Assembly: GCF_900155635.1 (NCBI RefSeq)
Contig: NZ_LT732540.1
Coordinates: 1,544,003-1,608,002, forward strand
Direction of reading: 5' to 3'
Source of the DNA: Olsenella urininfantis
Lineage (GTDB): Bacteria; Actinomycetota; Coriobacteriia; Coriobacteriales; Atopobiaceae
DNA length: 64,000 nt
In this document: in pieces, positions 43,740-52,130 of the stretch
How the letters are laid out: each line of letters begins with the position of its first letter
How positions within the stretch are numbered: the first letter of the stretch is position 1
The notes under the pieces: model-generated
The model's input: only the letters and a program-made list of their open reading frames with translations
Told to the model about the DNA's origin: nothing
The model's database searches: none
Made by a program: the position numbers and the translations under genes

Positions 43740-44483
43740 CTACTTCTTGTCAGGCTCGGAGACGGCCTTGCCGCCCTCGCCGGGCTTCTGGGCAGACTCG
43801 AAGCGATACCCGACGCCATGGACGGTATAGAGCCAGCGGGGGTTGCGTGGGTCGTCCCCCAGCTTGGCGCGGAGGTTCTTCACATGGGAGTCGATGGTGC
43901 GCTCGTAGCCCTCGAAGTCATAGCCCAAGACCTTCTCGACGAGCTCCATGCGCGTGTAGACGCGGCCCGGATAGCGCGCGAGGGTGGTGAGGAGCTTGAA
44001 CTCGGAGGCCGTGAGGTCGACCTCGGAGCCCTCCACAAGCACCTTGTGTCCGGAGATGTCGATGACGAGGTCACCGAAGTCAAGCACCTCGAGCTGGGGC
44101 TCGACCTCGGTGTGGGCACGCCTCAGCAGCGCCCTCACACGGGCGACAAGCTCGCGCGGGGAGAAGGGCTTGATGAGGTAGTCGTCCGCGCCCAGCTCGA
44201 GGCCGATGATGCGGTCCTCCACCTCGCCCTTTGCGGTGAGCATGATGATGGGCACGCTGGAGGTCTCTCGCACGGCGCGGCAGACGCGCTCGCCCGAGAG
44301 CTTGGGGAGCATGAGGTCCAGGATGATGAGGTCAAAGCTGTGCTTCTCGAACTCCTCCAGGGCACTCTGGCCATCTCCCACGCCACGGATGATGTAACCC
44401 TCGCGCTCGAGGTATGCGGCAACGGCGTCGCGGATGGTCTTCTCGTCCTCAACCAGGAGAATCTTCTTCTCGTCTGAAGCCAT
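43740..44483 (-). CDS. OmpR/PhoB-family response regulator
   Basis: The protein has 247 residues. The receiver domain carries VEDEKT near residue 11, acceptor Asp in LIILDLMLPKLSG near 54, Thr in IIMLTAKG and Lys-Pro in DYLIKPFSPRELVARV. The winged-helix DNA-binding domain (about 140-235) ends in the typical VDSHVKNLR-like segment: GYERTIDSHVKNLRAKLGDD and TVHGVGYRFE. AAAGGGA precedes the ATG at 44483. It forms an operon with the kinase downstream. The PhoP/MtrA-like layout suggests cell-envelope or phosphate control; no target site was identified. Confidence 0.94.
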   Translation of the reverse strand: MASDEKKILLVEDEKTIRDAVAAYLEREGYIIRGVGDGQSALEEFEKHSFDLIILDLMLPKLSGERVCRAVRETSSVPIIMLTAKGEVEDRIIGLELGADDYLIKPFSPRELVARVRALLRRAHTEVEPQLEVLDFGDLVIDISGHKVLVEGSEVDLTASEFKLLTTLARYPGRVYTRMELVEKVLGYDFEGYERTIDSHVKNLRAKLGDDPRNPRWLYTVHGVGYRFESAQKPGEGGKAVSEPDKK

Positions 44484-44581
44484 GGCATACTCCCTTTGAC
44501 ATGCTGCGCCTGGGCGCGCGCTCAAGAATTCACTGATAGCTTGGACTAGTCTAGCGCAGAGTGCCCGACGGCGCATGCGGG

Positions 44582-45817
44582 CTAGAGGTCGAAGCTCCTT
44601 ACGGCGACGGAGCTGGGGTAACCGGTATCCTGCGCCTTGACCGTGGAGAAGGTCACGAAGCTCGAGCACTCTCCCACGCGGGCGGGAAACTCGCCATAGT
44701 CAATGCAGCGGTTGGCCGACGCCAGGATGGAGTAGGTCTTGTCCGCCGTGTTCACGGCGAAGTACGAGGAGCTGGCACGCACCAGGTAGAAGCCCTCCCT
44801 ACCGGCAACCGCGGCGGCAGGCTCGCGCGAGAGAACCGTGAAGGGACCCTCGCCGGCGCCAATGTAGGTGCCCATCTGGCCCAGCAGGCCGCCCGACGAG
44901 TAGTTTGCCTCGACGGAGAAGGCGAACTTGTCCGCGATGCGCACGGCGTTCATGGGGCGCACGCCCTGGGGGAGCACCAGGCGATCGACCTGGGTCTCAA
45001 GGTCGTCAGAAAGGGAGTACGCGGTGATGCCGTAGTAGGTCCCCTGGCTGGCGTTCACGCGCGGCGCAAGCGTTACGGTGTCGCCCGACACGGCCGGCTC
45101 GGTGGCAAACCTCCCTGGCGACTCCACCACGGCCCTCGCGTTGGCGTCTCCCACCTTCCAGAGGTAGCAATAGGACTTCTCGATGGTCTTGCCTCCCGAG
45201 AGCGCCGGCGCGACCTGCCAGAGTACCCTGCTCCCGCTTACGGCGAACAGGGGCGGATCCCATTGGTCGTCAGCCTCCCAGAGCGTTGAGGGAGCCCCCA
45301 CCAGCTGCCCGTTCGCGAAACGGGCAGCATAGAGGGACCAGGCGTGCGTGAGCAGGTTGAGCTCGACCCACGCGTAGGCGGAGTCGGAGCAGCGGACGTC
45401 GTACACGGCAACGTTGGTCGCCTCCCTCGAGACGGGGGCCGAGACCACCTCAACCAGGGCACCGTCAGAGGTGGACAGCGCCGAGCCCTTCACCATGGGG
45501 CTCGCGGAGGAGCCAGCCGTGGTCACGGGAATCCAGGTGCCCTCAGCCGGATGCAGCACGTTTCCCAGGGCGATGTCCCATTCGGCAGACTGGCCAACGG
45601 GCAGCGCCACGTAGGCGTAGCGCCCCTCGCCCGTCTGGGGGTCAAGGACATAGTCCGCAGACGCGTCGTCCACAACGGTGGGGGCTGTCACCTGGTCGTT
45701 CTCGGGATGGGTGCAACCTGCGAGCACCGAGACGGCCGCCAGCGCCGCACCCGTGGCCGCGCCGGCGCGCAGGAAGCCCCTGCGAGAGATGCTCTGTCCG
45801 AATGGGGTGAGGGCCAC
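44582..45817 (-). CDS. Tat-exported lipoprotein, possible beta-propeller
   Basis: The protein has 411 residues. The N-terminus carries a twin-arginine motif SISRRGFLRAG followed by a hydrophobic stretch and lipobox LAGC, so it is exported folded and lipid-anchored. The mature part (about 40-411) is beta-rich, with repeating blocks such as GRYAYVALPVG, VAVYDVRCSDSAYAWVEL, VLWQVAPAL, DTVTLAPRVN and FYLVRASSSYFAVNT that suggest propeller blades. I do not recognise the family. The GTG start at 45817 has AGGAGAAG upstream, eight bases after the purB stop, so it is co-transcribed with purB. The function is unknown. Confidence 0.78.
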   Translation of the reverse strand: MALTPFGQSISRRGFLRAGAATGAALAAVSVLAGCTHPENDQVTAPTVVDDASADYVLDPQTGEGRYAYVALPVGQSAEWDIALGNVLHPAEGTWIPVTTAGSSASPMVKGSALSTSDGALVEVVSAPVSREATNVAVYDVRCSDSAYAWVELNLLTHAWSLYAARFANGQLVGAPSTLWEADDQWDPPLFAVSGSRVLWQVAPALSGGKTIEKSYCYLWKVGDANARAVVESPGRFATEPAVSGDTVTLAPRVNASQGTYYGITAYSLSDDLETQVDRLVLPQGVRPMNAVRIADKFAFSVEANYSSGGLLGQMGTYIGAGEGPFTVLSREPAAAVAGREGFYLVRASSSYFAVNTADKTYSILASANRCIDYGEFPARVGECSSFVTFSTVKAQDTGYPSSVAVRSFDL

Positions 45818-45825
45818 GTCTTCTC

Positions 45826-47172
45826 CTAATCGAAGCTCAGGCGCTCGAGGCGCGCGAAGACGGCGTCGACGCGCGTGAGGAAGCTGCGGGGGTCGAAGAT
45901 GGCATCGAGCTGCGCGGGCGCAAGCGTGCACGCGGGGTCCGCCTCGAGCTTCTCACGGAAGCTCGACCCCACCTGGCACTGCTGCACCTCTCGCCAGGTC
46001 TGCATGGCGCAGGACTGGACTATGGCATAGGCGTCCTCGCGCGCGATGCCGGTATCCACCAGGGCGAGAAGCACCTTCGAGGAGTAGATCAGACCGCGGG
46101 TCTTGTTGAGGTTTGCCATCATCTGCTCGCGATAGAGCACCAGGCCGTCCACGATGCGGGTGAGGCAGTGGAACATGTGGTCCAGCGCGATGAAGCTGTC
46201 GGCCTGTGCCACACGCTCGGCAGAGCTGTGGCTGATGTCACGCTCGTGCCAGAGGGCCACGTTGTCGAAGGCAACCTGAGCGTTGGCCTTCACGATGCGG
46301 GAGAGGCCGCAGACCTTCTCGACGGTGATGGGGTTGCGCTTGTGGGGCATGGCGCTGGACCCCTTCTGGCCCTTGCGGAACGGCTCCTCTGCCTCAAGGG
46401 TGTCGGTCTTCTGGAGGTTGCGAATCTCCGTGGCGATGCGCTCACAGGTCGCCGCCACAGTTGCCATGACGCCCGCGAGATAGGCGTGGTGGTCACGACT
46501 GATGACCTGCGTTGAGAGCGGGTCGTGCGCGAGGCCCAGGTGCTCGCAGACGTACTCCTCGACGCGCGGGTCAATGGAGGAGTAGGTTCCCACGGCGCCC
46601 GAGATGGCGCCAAACGCCACGTTGGCGCGGGCGTCGACGAGGCGGTCCAGGTCTCGCTTGAGCTCCCAGGCCCATGAGCCGAACTTCATGCCGAAGGTCA
46701 TGGGCTCGGCGTGGATGCCATGCGTGCGCCCCACGCAGAGGGTGTCCCTCTCCTCGAGGGCGCGCCTCTGGCAGACCCTGCCCAGGGCGCGACAGTCCTC
46801 GATGAGGATGTCCGTTGCCTGTACGAGCTGGTAGCAAAGGGCCGTGTCCCCCAGGTCGGAGCTGGTCATTCCATAGTGCACCCAGCGGCTGGGCTTGGCA
46901 TCCCCCTCGGGCACGTCCCTGTCTATGTAGGAAGCCATGTTGGTGAGGAAGGCGATGACGTCATGGTTGGTCACGGCCTCGATCCGGTCTACCTCCTCGC
47001 GGTCGAACGCGGCGTGGTCGCGGATCCACTTAGCCTCCTGGGGGGTGATCCCGCTCTCTCCCAGCTCGGCGTGGGCCTCGCAGACAAGGACCTCGATCTC
47101 CTGCCAGATGCGATACTTGTTCTCGAGCGAGAAGATGTGACCCATCTCAGGACGGGTGTAGCGATCGATCAT
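45826..47172 (-). CDS. purB: adenylosuccinate lyase
   Basis: The protein has 448 residues. It cleaves SAICAR and adenylosuccinate, releasing fumarate, in purine synthesis. The lyase family motifs are in place: SRWVHYGMTSSDLGDTA near residue 95, GRTHGIHAEPMTFGMKF near 145, and the signature loop GSSAMPHKRNPI near 270, whose Ser is catalytic. GGGAGGTCAC precedes the ATG at 47172. A box TAGAAT about 40 bases further up on the minus strand may be the -10. It is the first gene of an operon with the Tat lipoprotein. Confidence 0.97.
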   Translation of the reverse strand: MIDRYTRPEMGHIFSLENKYRIWQEIEVLVCEAHAELGESGITPQEAKWIRDHAAFDREEVDRIEAVTNHDVIAFLTNMASYIDRDVPEGDAKPSRWVHYGMTSSDLGDTALCYQLVQATDILIEDCRALGRVCQRRALEERDTLCVGRTHGIHAEPMTFGMKFGSWAWELKRDLDRLVDARANVAFGAISGAVGTYSSIDPRVEEYVCEHLGLAHDPLSTQVISRDHHAYLAGVMATVAATCERIATEIRNLQKTDTLEAEEPFRKGQKGSSAMPHKRNPITVEKVCGLSRIVKANAQVAFDNVALWHERDISHSSAERVAQADSFIALDHMFHCLTRIVDGLVLYREQMMANLNKTRGLIYSSKVLLALVDTGIAREDAYAIVQSCAMQTWREVQQCQVGSSFREKLEADPACTLAPAQLDAIFDPRSFLTRVDAVFARLERLSFD

Positions 47173-47287
47173 GTGACCTCCCGGGGCGGCGGCGCTGTCT
47201 GTGCTTCCCAAATTCTAGCGCAGGGAGGATACGTGAGTCCGGAGGGACGGCCCGTGGCAACCCCGCCACAGGGACCCCTCCCCTGCC

Positions 47288-48685
47288 CTAAGGCCTGCCC
47301 GGGGGAACGGCGTCTCTCGCCAAGACCTGCCGTGCCTCCTGCAGCTGCAGCTTCACCGACGAGAGCGCGGTTCCCCCGTAGGTGGTGCGTGCGTTCGCAA
47401 CGCCCACGGGGTCAAGCCCCTTTGTCACGTCCTGCTCGAAGAGCGGCGAGAAGCCACGGAACTCCTCGAGGCTGAGCTCGCCGAGTTCCACGCCCTTGCG
47501 CTCGCAGTACAGCACGAGCTCGCCCACCACCTCGTGGGCGCGCCTGAAGGGCAGTCCCTTCTTGACCAGGTAGTCTGCCACGTCCGTGGCGGCCCCGAAG
47601 CCTTTCCGCGCCTGCTCGAGCATCCTCTGGGGGTGCGTCTTCCAGGTCCTGACCATGCCCTCCACGCAGGACATGCAACCCAGCAGGGTGTCTGCCGCGT
47701 CGAAGGCCCCCTCCTTGCACTCCTGAAGGTCCTTGTTGTATGCCAGGGGAAGTCCCTTCATGGTGACCAGCAGCCCCACGAGAGACCCCACGACGCGACC
47801 CGTCTTGCCGCGTGTGAGCTCGGCGAAGTCAGGGTTCTTCTTCTGGGGCATGATCGAGGAGCCCGTGGAGAAGCCGTCCGAGAGGGTGACGAAGCCGAAC
47901 TCGCCGCTCGACCAGAGGATGATCTCCTCACAGAGACGCGAGAGGTGCATCATCGATACGCTGCATGCGTACTCGAGGTCCAGGAGGTAGTCTCTGTCGC
48001 TGACCGCGTCGAGCGAGTTGGGCATGGTCGAGGAGAAGCCCAGAAGCTCGCTGGTGAGGCCGCGGTCCAGCGGGTAGCTGGTGCCGGCAAGCGCCGCCGC
48101 GCCGAGGGGGTTTGCGTCCGCCGCCTCGAAGGCGCGGGCAAGTCGGGAATGGTCTCGTGCCAGCATCCAGAAGTACGCGAGCAGATGGTGCGAGAAGAGC
48201 ACGGGCTGGGCGTGCTGGAGGTGCGTGTATCCCGGAAGCACCGCTCCAAGGTCCTTACGGGCCGCCTCGAGCAGCGTCTCGCGCAGCCTGCAGTTGCCCT
48301 CCATGAGCCGCGAGAGGAGTTCCTTGGCATATAGCCTCAGGTCGCAGGCGACCTGATCGTTTCGGGAGCGCCCCGTGTGGAGGCGCCCGCCAGCTTCTCC
48401 AATCTCCCTCGTGAGCTCCGACTCGATGGCCATGTGGATGTCCTCGTCGGCCTCGTCCCAGACGAACTGCCCAGAGTCGATCTTGTCCTCGATGTCCTTG
48501 AGGCCCTGGCAGATGGCTCTGCCGTCCTCGTCGCGGATAATCTTCTGCTGCGCGAGCATCTTGGCATGAGCGATGGAGCCCGCTATGTCCTGCCTGTACA
48601 TGCGCCTGTCAATGCCCAGGGAGGCCCCGAAGTCCTGTGCCGACTCGTCCACGCCTTCCTCGAAGCGTCCCGACCAAAGAGCCAT
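47288..48685 (-). CDS. argH: argininosuccinate lyase
   Basis: The protein has 465 residues. It cleaves argininosuccinate to arginine and fumarate, the last step of arginine synthesis. Signatures: ALWSGRFEEG at the N-terminus, HTGRSRNDQVACDLRLY near residue 105, PGYTHLQHAQPVLFSHH near 155 and the loop STGSSIMPQKKNPDFAELTRGK near 275 with the catalytic Ser. It lies 30 bases after argG and should share its leader-controlled transcript. No terminator stands out between its stop and purB; only a GC-rich stretch near 47230-47280 could fold. Confidence 0.97.
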   Translation of the reverse strand: MALWSGRFEEGVDESAQDFGASLGIDRRMYRQDIAGSIAHAKMLAQQKIIRDEDGRAICQGLKDIEDKIDSGQFVWDEADEDIHMAIESELTREIGEAGGRLHTGRSRNDQVACDLRLYAKELLSRLMEGNCRLRETLLEAARKDLGAVLPGYTHLQHAQPVLFSHHLLAYFWMLARDHSRLARAFEAADANPLGAAALAGTSYPLDRGLTSELLGFSSTMPNSLDAVSDRDYLLDLEYACSVSMMHLSRLCEEIILWSSGEFGFVTLSDGFSTGSSIMPQKKNPDFAELTRGKTGRVVGSLVGLLVTMKGLPLAYNKDLQECKEGAFDAADTLLGCMSCVEGMVRTWKTHPQRMLEQARKGFGAATDVADYLVKKGLPFRRAHEVVGELVLYCERKGVELGELSLEEFRGFSPLFEQDVTKGLDPVGVANARTTYGGTALSSVKLQLQEARQVLARDAVPPGRP

Positions 48686-48715
48686 GTGATGCGTCCTCTC
48701 GTCCCCAAGGCCCAG

Positions 48716-49993
48716 CTATGCGCTGGGCGTCCTTTTCTGATCTTCGGCGGCGAACGTGCGCAGCCCCCCCATGCCGGAGGCAGGGCCCTGCCTTGCCGAC
48801 CAGATGGCGCTCGGAAGGCTGTGAATCCCAATGAATCCCGAGGCAAGGCTGCGGTCGAAGCTGTCATCGTCACCGTAGGTGGCAAGGGACGGATCGTAGA
48901 GCGAGTAGGGGCTCCTGCGACCGCACACGCTCAGGACACCCTTGTAGAGCCGAGCCCTGACCTCGCCCGTGACGTGGCGCTGGGTGTATGCGCAGAAGGC
49001 ATCGAGGGACCCCTTGAGCTGCGAGTACCACTTCCCCTCATAGACCGCCGTTGCCCACCGCTGGTCAACCTGGTGCTTGCACCGCAGGGTGGACCCATCC
49101 AGGCAGAGCGTCTCAAGCTCCTGGTGCATGCCGATCAGCGCCAGGGCGGCGGGGCACTCGTAGCACTCGTGGCTCTTGATGCCCACCACGCGGTCCTCGA
49201 TCATGCTCAGCCGGCCAAATCCATGCCTGCCACAGACCCGGTTGAGCTCAACAATCAGCTCGAGCAGGCGCATCTTTTGACCATTCAGCGAGACGGGCCT
49301 TCCTCCCTCGAAGCCCACGGTGATCTCCTCGGGCTCATCGGGAGCCAGCATGGGGTCCCTCGTCATGGTCCAGATGTCTGCGGGAGGTTCAGCCCACGGG
49401 TCCTCCAGGTCCCCGCATTCTATGGCGCGACCCCAAAGGTTGTCGTCTATGGAGTAGGGCTTCTCCACGGTGGCGGGAACGGGCACCCCATGCGTCTTCG
49501 CCCACTCCATCTCCTGCTCTCGGGTAAGGAGGTTCCACTCGCGCGCCGGGGCGAGCACCACGATGCCCGGGTCAAGGGCGCGAATGCTCGTCTCGAAGCG
49601 AACCTGGTCGTTGCCCTTGCCCGTACAGCCGTGGGCTATGTACGCGGCGCCCGTCTCGTGCGCGAGCTCCACCAGATGCCTTGCGATCAGGGGCCTGGAG
49701 AGTGCCGAGAGGAGGGGGTATCTGTTCTCGTAGAGCGCGTTTGACGCGATCGCCTGGGCAAGCACGGTCTCTGCGTACTCCTCGCGCATGTCCAGCGCAC
49801 AGGAGCGGACCGCCCCCATGTCATGGGCCTTGCGCTCGATCCAGCCAAGATCCTCTGCGTCTTGGCCGACGTTTCCGCAGATGGCAATTACGTCAAGGTC
49901 CTTTTCCAGCTGCAGCCACTTGACCATGACGGAGGTGTCCAGGCCGCCCGAGTACGCCAGAACTACTTTTTCCTTTGTGCCTTGCTGAGACAT
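48716..49993 (-). CDS. argG: argininosuccinate synthase
   Basis: The protein has 425 residues. It joins citrulline and aspartate using ATP. The N-terminal PP-loop reads VLAYSGGLDTSVMVKWL, followed by YIAHGCTGKGNDQVRFE near residue 115 and RPVSLNG near 250, all typical. The C-terminal helix is longer than in the shortest family members. The ATG at 49993 is chosen; a TTG at 50005 is possible, and neither has a strong ribosome site. Upstream lie a hairpin terminator (50084-50112) and an Arg-rich leader peptide (50141-50242), so expression is probably set by attenuation. argH follows after 30 bases. Confidence 0.96.
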   Translation of the reverse strand: MSQQGTKEKVVLAYSGGLDTSVMVKWLQLEKDLDVIAICGNVGQDAEDLGWIERKAHDMGAVRSCALDMREEYAETVLAQAIASNALYENRYPLLSALSRPLIARHLVELAHETGAAYIAHGCTGKGNDQVRFETSIRALDPGIVVLAPAREWNLLTREQEMEWAKTHGVPVPATVEKPYSIDDNLWGRAIECGDLEDPWAEPPADIWTMTRDPMLAPDEPEEITVGFEGGRPVSLNGQKMRLLELIVELNRVCGRHGFGRLSMIEDRVVGIKSHECYECPAALALIGMHQELETLCLDGSTLRCKHQVDQRWATAVYEGKWYSQLKGSLDAFCAYTQRHVTGEVRARLYKGVLSVCGRRSPYSLYDPSLATYGDDDSFDRSLASGFIGIHSLPSAIWSARQGPASGMGGLRTFAAEDQKRTPSA

Positions 49994-50083
49994 GAGAGCC
50001 ACCAATCTTCTGTTCCGCCGTGAGCTTGCGTGTGCGGGACATGCCCGCCGGAGGCTAGGCTGCGAGCGCGGGGCGCCAAAAGG

Positions 50084-50112
50084 AAGGGCACCCGACAGTG
50101 CCGGGTGCCCTT
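50084..50112 (-). terminator. attenuator-type terminator in the argG leader
   Basis: On the minus strand, arms AAGGGCACCCG and CGGGTGCCCTT (50102-50112 and 50084-50094) enclose a seven-base loop and are followed by CCTTTTGG. It lies 28 bases after the leader-peptide stop and 90 bases before argG. Confidence 0.82.
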
Positions 50113-50140
50113 CGGTCCGATATGTGGTTGGAGGCCGAGC

Positions 50141-50242
50141 CTAGGCTCCAAGGACCGGTGACAGCGCGCACTGGCGTCGCAGCGTGATTCGTCGATCCTG
50201 GCGTCGGAGGGAGATGCCGAGCTTGAGGTTGCGGTTGTGCAT
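50141..50242 (-). CDS. arginine-rich leader peptide of argGH (33 aa)
   Basis: A short reading frame of 33 codons lies in the transcript leader of argG. Seven codons are Arg: position 4 and three adjacent pairs at 13-14, 17-18 and 22-23, spelled CGA CGC, CGA CGA and CGA CGC (CGC at position 4). GGAGGG lies seven bases before the ATG at 50242, an excellent ribosome site. All seven codons are read by one tRNA, tRNA-Arg(ACG), encoded at 28122. A terminator hairpin follows at 50084-50112. The layout fits ribosome-stalling attenuation: low charged tRNA-Arg would stall translation at the Arg pairs and could prevent terminator formation. The peptide is not expected to have another function. The antiterminator pairing was not worked out. 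Confidence 0.8.
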   Translation of the reverse strand: MHNRNLKLGISLRRQDRRITLRRQCALSPVLGA

Positions 50243-50307
50243 CTTTCATTCCCTCCGTTCTTAGAAGAAGGCTTGATTCTCTCGCCCGTCACATTTGTTA
50301 GTGGGTC

Positions 50308-50336
50308 ACTCTAGGTCGAATGCGTGCCCGTTGCCA
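50308..50336 (-). promoter_or_regulatory. candidate argG leader promoter
   Basis: On the minus strand TGGCAA (50331-50336) and TAGAGT (50308-50313) with a 17-base spacer. Transcription would start near 50301, about 60 bases before the leader-peptide ATG. Confidence 0.45.
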
Positions 50337-50563
50337 GCCAATGAGGCTGCGCGTATCAGACTGGTAACAAAGGCCACGGGGCGGACAGGGAAACCCTGAC
50401 GGCGCAGACGCCAAGAGCGGCTCCAAGGGCCCTCATGAAAAATTTCCTGAGGGCCTCTCCTGCAAAAGCCCAGTTGGATTATGGAGATGCCACAGGAAAA
50501 TATTCTCTGTGGGTTCCTTGACCCGCGCGCGAGGGGGTGAGGCCAGGGCGGTGGGCGGGGCAC
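50337..50563. other. non-coding gap with two imperfect hairpins
   Basis: No credible gene is seen. Two possible stems occur: GGCCCTCA/TGAGGGCC around 50428-50457, and CCACAG/CTGTGG around 50489-50513. Reading frames that cross into the tRNA-Lys gene are spurious. Confidence 0.6.
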
Positions 50564-50598
50564 GAAAAAGGCCATCGCCCAAAAATGGGCGATGGCCT
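50564..50598 (-). terminator. terminator of tRNA-Lys
   Basis: Perfect 13-bp arms (50569-50581, 50586-50598) with a short A-rich loop, followed on the minus strand by TTTTTCG. Confidence 0.92.
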
Positions 50599-50607
50599 GC
50601 CGTTTCA

Positions 50608-50683
50608 TGGTGGGTCGTATGGGGGTCGAACCCATGACCTTGGGATTAAAAGTCCCCTGCTCTACCAACTGAGCTAACGACCC
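50608..50683 (-). tRNA. tRNA-Lys (anticodon UUU)
   Basis: Acceptor arms GGGTCGT/ACGACCC, D-arm GCTCAGTTGGTAGAGC, anticodon loop CTTTTAA (TTT), T-arm ATGGGTTCGACCCCCAT and encoded CCA. It reads AAA and AAG. Confidence 0.97.
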
Positions 50684-50717
50684 GGCGAGCGCAATTCTAC
50701 CACGTCAGGACCTGTGC

Positions 50718-52001
50718 CTACCGCAGCTCCCAGGCCCACTGCCCGTTCTCGAAGACGGGGGTCTCCTTGCCGTCGGCAGACAATCCCATGATGGAGAGGT
50801 CGTCTGCTCCGATCATGAAGTCAACGTGCGTAGCGGACTGGTTTACCCCGTGGGCGAAAAGGGCGTCCTTATCCATGTCCAGGCCTCCCTCGAGGCACTC
50901 GGGGAACCCCATGCCAAGGGCGAGGTGGCAGCTGGCGTTCTCGTCGTAGAGCGTGTCGAAGAAGAGCACCCCGCTCTGGCGGATGGGCGTGTTCTTGGAG
51001 ATGAGCGCGCACTCCCCCAGGCGCCTGGCGTTCTCGTCAGTCTCGAGGATGTGGGTGAGGACGTCCTTGCCCACGGCCGCGTCATACTCCACCACACGGC
51101 CCTCCTCGAAGCGCAGCCAGAAGTCGTCAACGATCTGGCCGGCGTGCACGAGCGGCATGGCCGAGTGTACGATACCCGTGGCCCGACGGCAGTCTGGCGT
51201 GGTGAAGACCTCCTCTGTGGGAATGTTGGGAAAGAAGGCCGTTCCGGACACCGTCCTGGCCGCGCCTCCCTCCCATATGTGTCCCTTGTTGAGGCCGACG
51301 AGGAGGTTGGTGCCGTTGGAGGAGCGGTAGCGCAGGCTGTCGAAGGCATCCTCGTTGAGCTGGCGCTTGTTCTTCTCGAAGGTGGCGTTGTGGGTCTCCC
51401 ACGCGGCCTGGGGGTCCTCCCCGCTTGCGCGTGCCACCTGCAGGATCAGCTCCCAGAGACGATAGACGGCCTCGTCTGCCGAGCTGTCTGGGAACACCTT
51501 GCCCGCCCAGGCGCGCACGGGAACCCCCGCGATGCACCAGACGTTGCGGCCAAAGTCCATGCCGTTACGGAAGGAGCCACACTCGACGTTGCGCGCACGG
51601 GACGCCGCGGCAGGCTTGGCGGGGTCGATGCCATCAAGGGCGGATGGGTCCCTCCCCTCCAGGAAGAGGAAGCTCGCCCCCTTCTCCGCAAGCGAGTTCA
51701 GCTGCTCGACCTTCCAGCTGGGGGTGTGCTTGAAGTACTCGAGACCCACGTTCTCGTACTCCATGCGCGTCATGGCGTCGTCCGCCCAGATCACGGTCAC
51801 GTGACCGGCACCACAGGCATAGGCCTCCCTCACCACACGGCGGGCAAAGTCCGCGCACTCCACGGGAGACTGGACCACCAGCTCCTGCCCTTTCTCGATG
51901 ACCGCGCCTTTCCTAACCAGAAGCTCGGCATAGCCATCGATCTGGCTGGACAGGCCCTCTATGGCCCGCTGCCACTCGGCCGCAGTTGTAACAGACCCCA
52001 T
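50718..52001 (-). CDS. M29 family aminopeptidase
   Basis: The protein has 427 residues, typical of thermophilic-type M29 aminopeptidases such as AmpS. The family landmarks are visible: an N-terminal domain with YAELLVRKGAVIEKGQELVVQ, the region RYRSSNGTNLLVGL near 225, and the metal-site segments NIPTEEVFTTPDCRRATG, a dityrosine-like FFDTLYDENASCHLALGMGFPE and HVDFMIG near the C-terminus, where Glu, His and Asp bind two metals. It should remove N-terminal residues from peptides in the cytoplasm, metal dependent. The frame opens with ATG at 52001. It is transcribed alone, between tRNA-Lys and the reductase gene. Confidence 0.93.
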   Translation of the reverse strand: MGSVTTAAEWQRAIEGLSSQIDGYAELLVRKGAVIEKGQELVVQSPVECADFARRVVREAYACGAGHVTVIWADDAMTRMEYENVGLEYFKHTPSWKVEQLNSLAEKGASFLFLEGRDPSALDGIDPAKPAAASRARNVECGSFRNGMDFGRNVWCIAGVPVRAWAGKVFPDSSADEAVYRLWELILQVARASGEDPQAAWETHNATFEKNKRQLNEDAFDSLRYRSSNGTNLLVGLNKGHIWEGGAARTVSGTAFFPNIPTEEVFTTPDCRRATGIVHSAMPLVHAGQIVDDFWLRFEEGRVVEYDAAVGKDVLTHILETDENARRLGECALISKNTPIRQSGVLFFDTLYDENASCHLALGMGFPECLEGGLDMDKDALFAHGVNQSATHVDFMIGADDLSIMGLSADGKETPVFENGQWAWELR

Positions 52002-52069
52002 GGTTCCCCCTCAAGAGACTTTTCTGGTCGCAATAGCTAGATGACCATAGCAGGTTTGCCCGCAAACGG

Positions 52070-52113
52070 GTGCGCGCCCCGCACGCCGCAAGAGATGCGG
52101 TGCCGGGGCGCAC
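52070..52113. terminator. long GC-rich hairpin before the M29 gene
   Basis: GTGCGCG...CCCCGCAC on the left pairs with GTGCCGGGGCGCAC on the right with small bulges. TTTTTCTTT lies on the plus side. It follows the reductase stop on the minus strand and may end that operon despite lacking a minus-strand U-tract. Confidence 0.5.
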
Positions 52114-52130
52114 ACTTTTTCTTTGCTTCC

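Noticed and set aside
50306-50668. A 120-codon open frame on the minus strand overlapping tRNA-Lys and its terminator
   Set aside because: It starts inside the tRNA gene, its composition (repeated Pro/Arg, no domain) is unlike the neighbours, and the tRNA and terminator explain the sequence.
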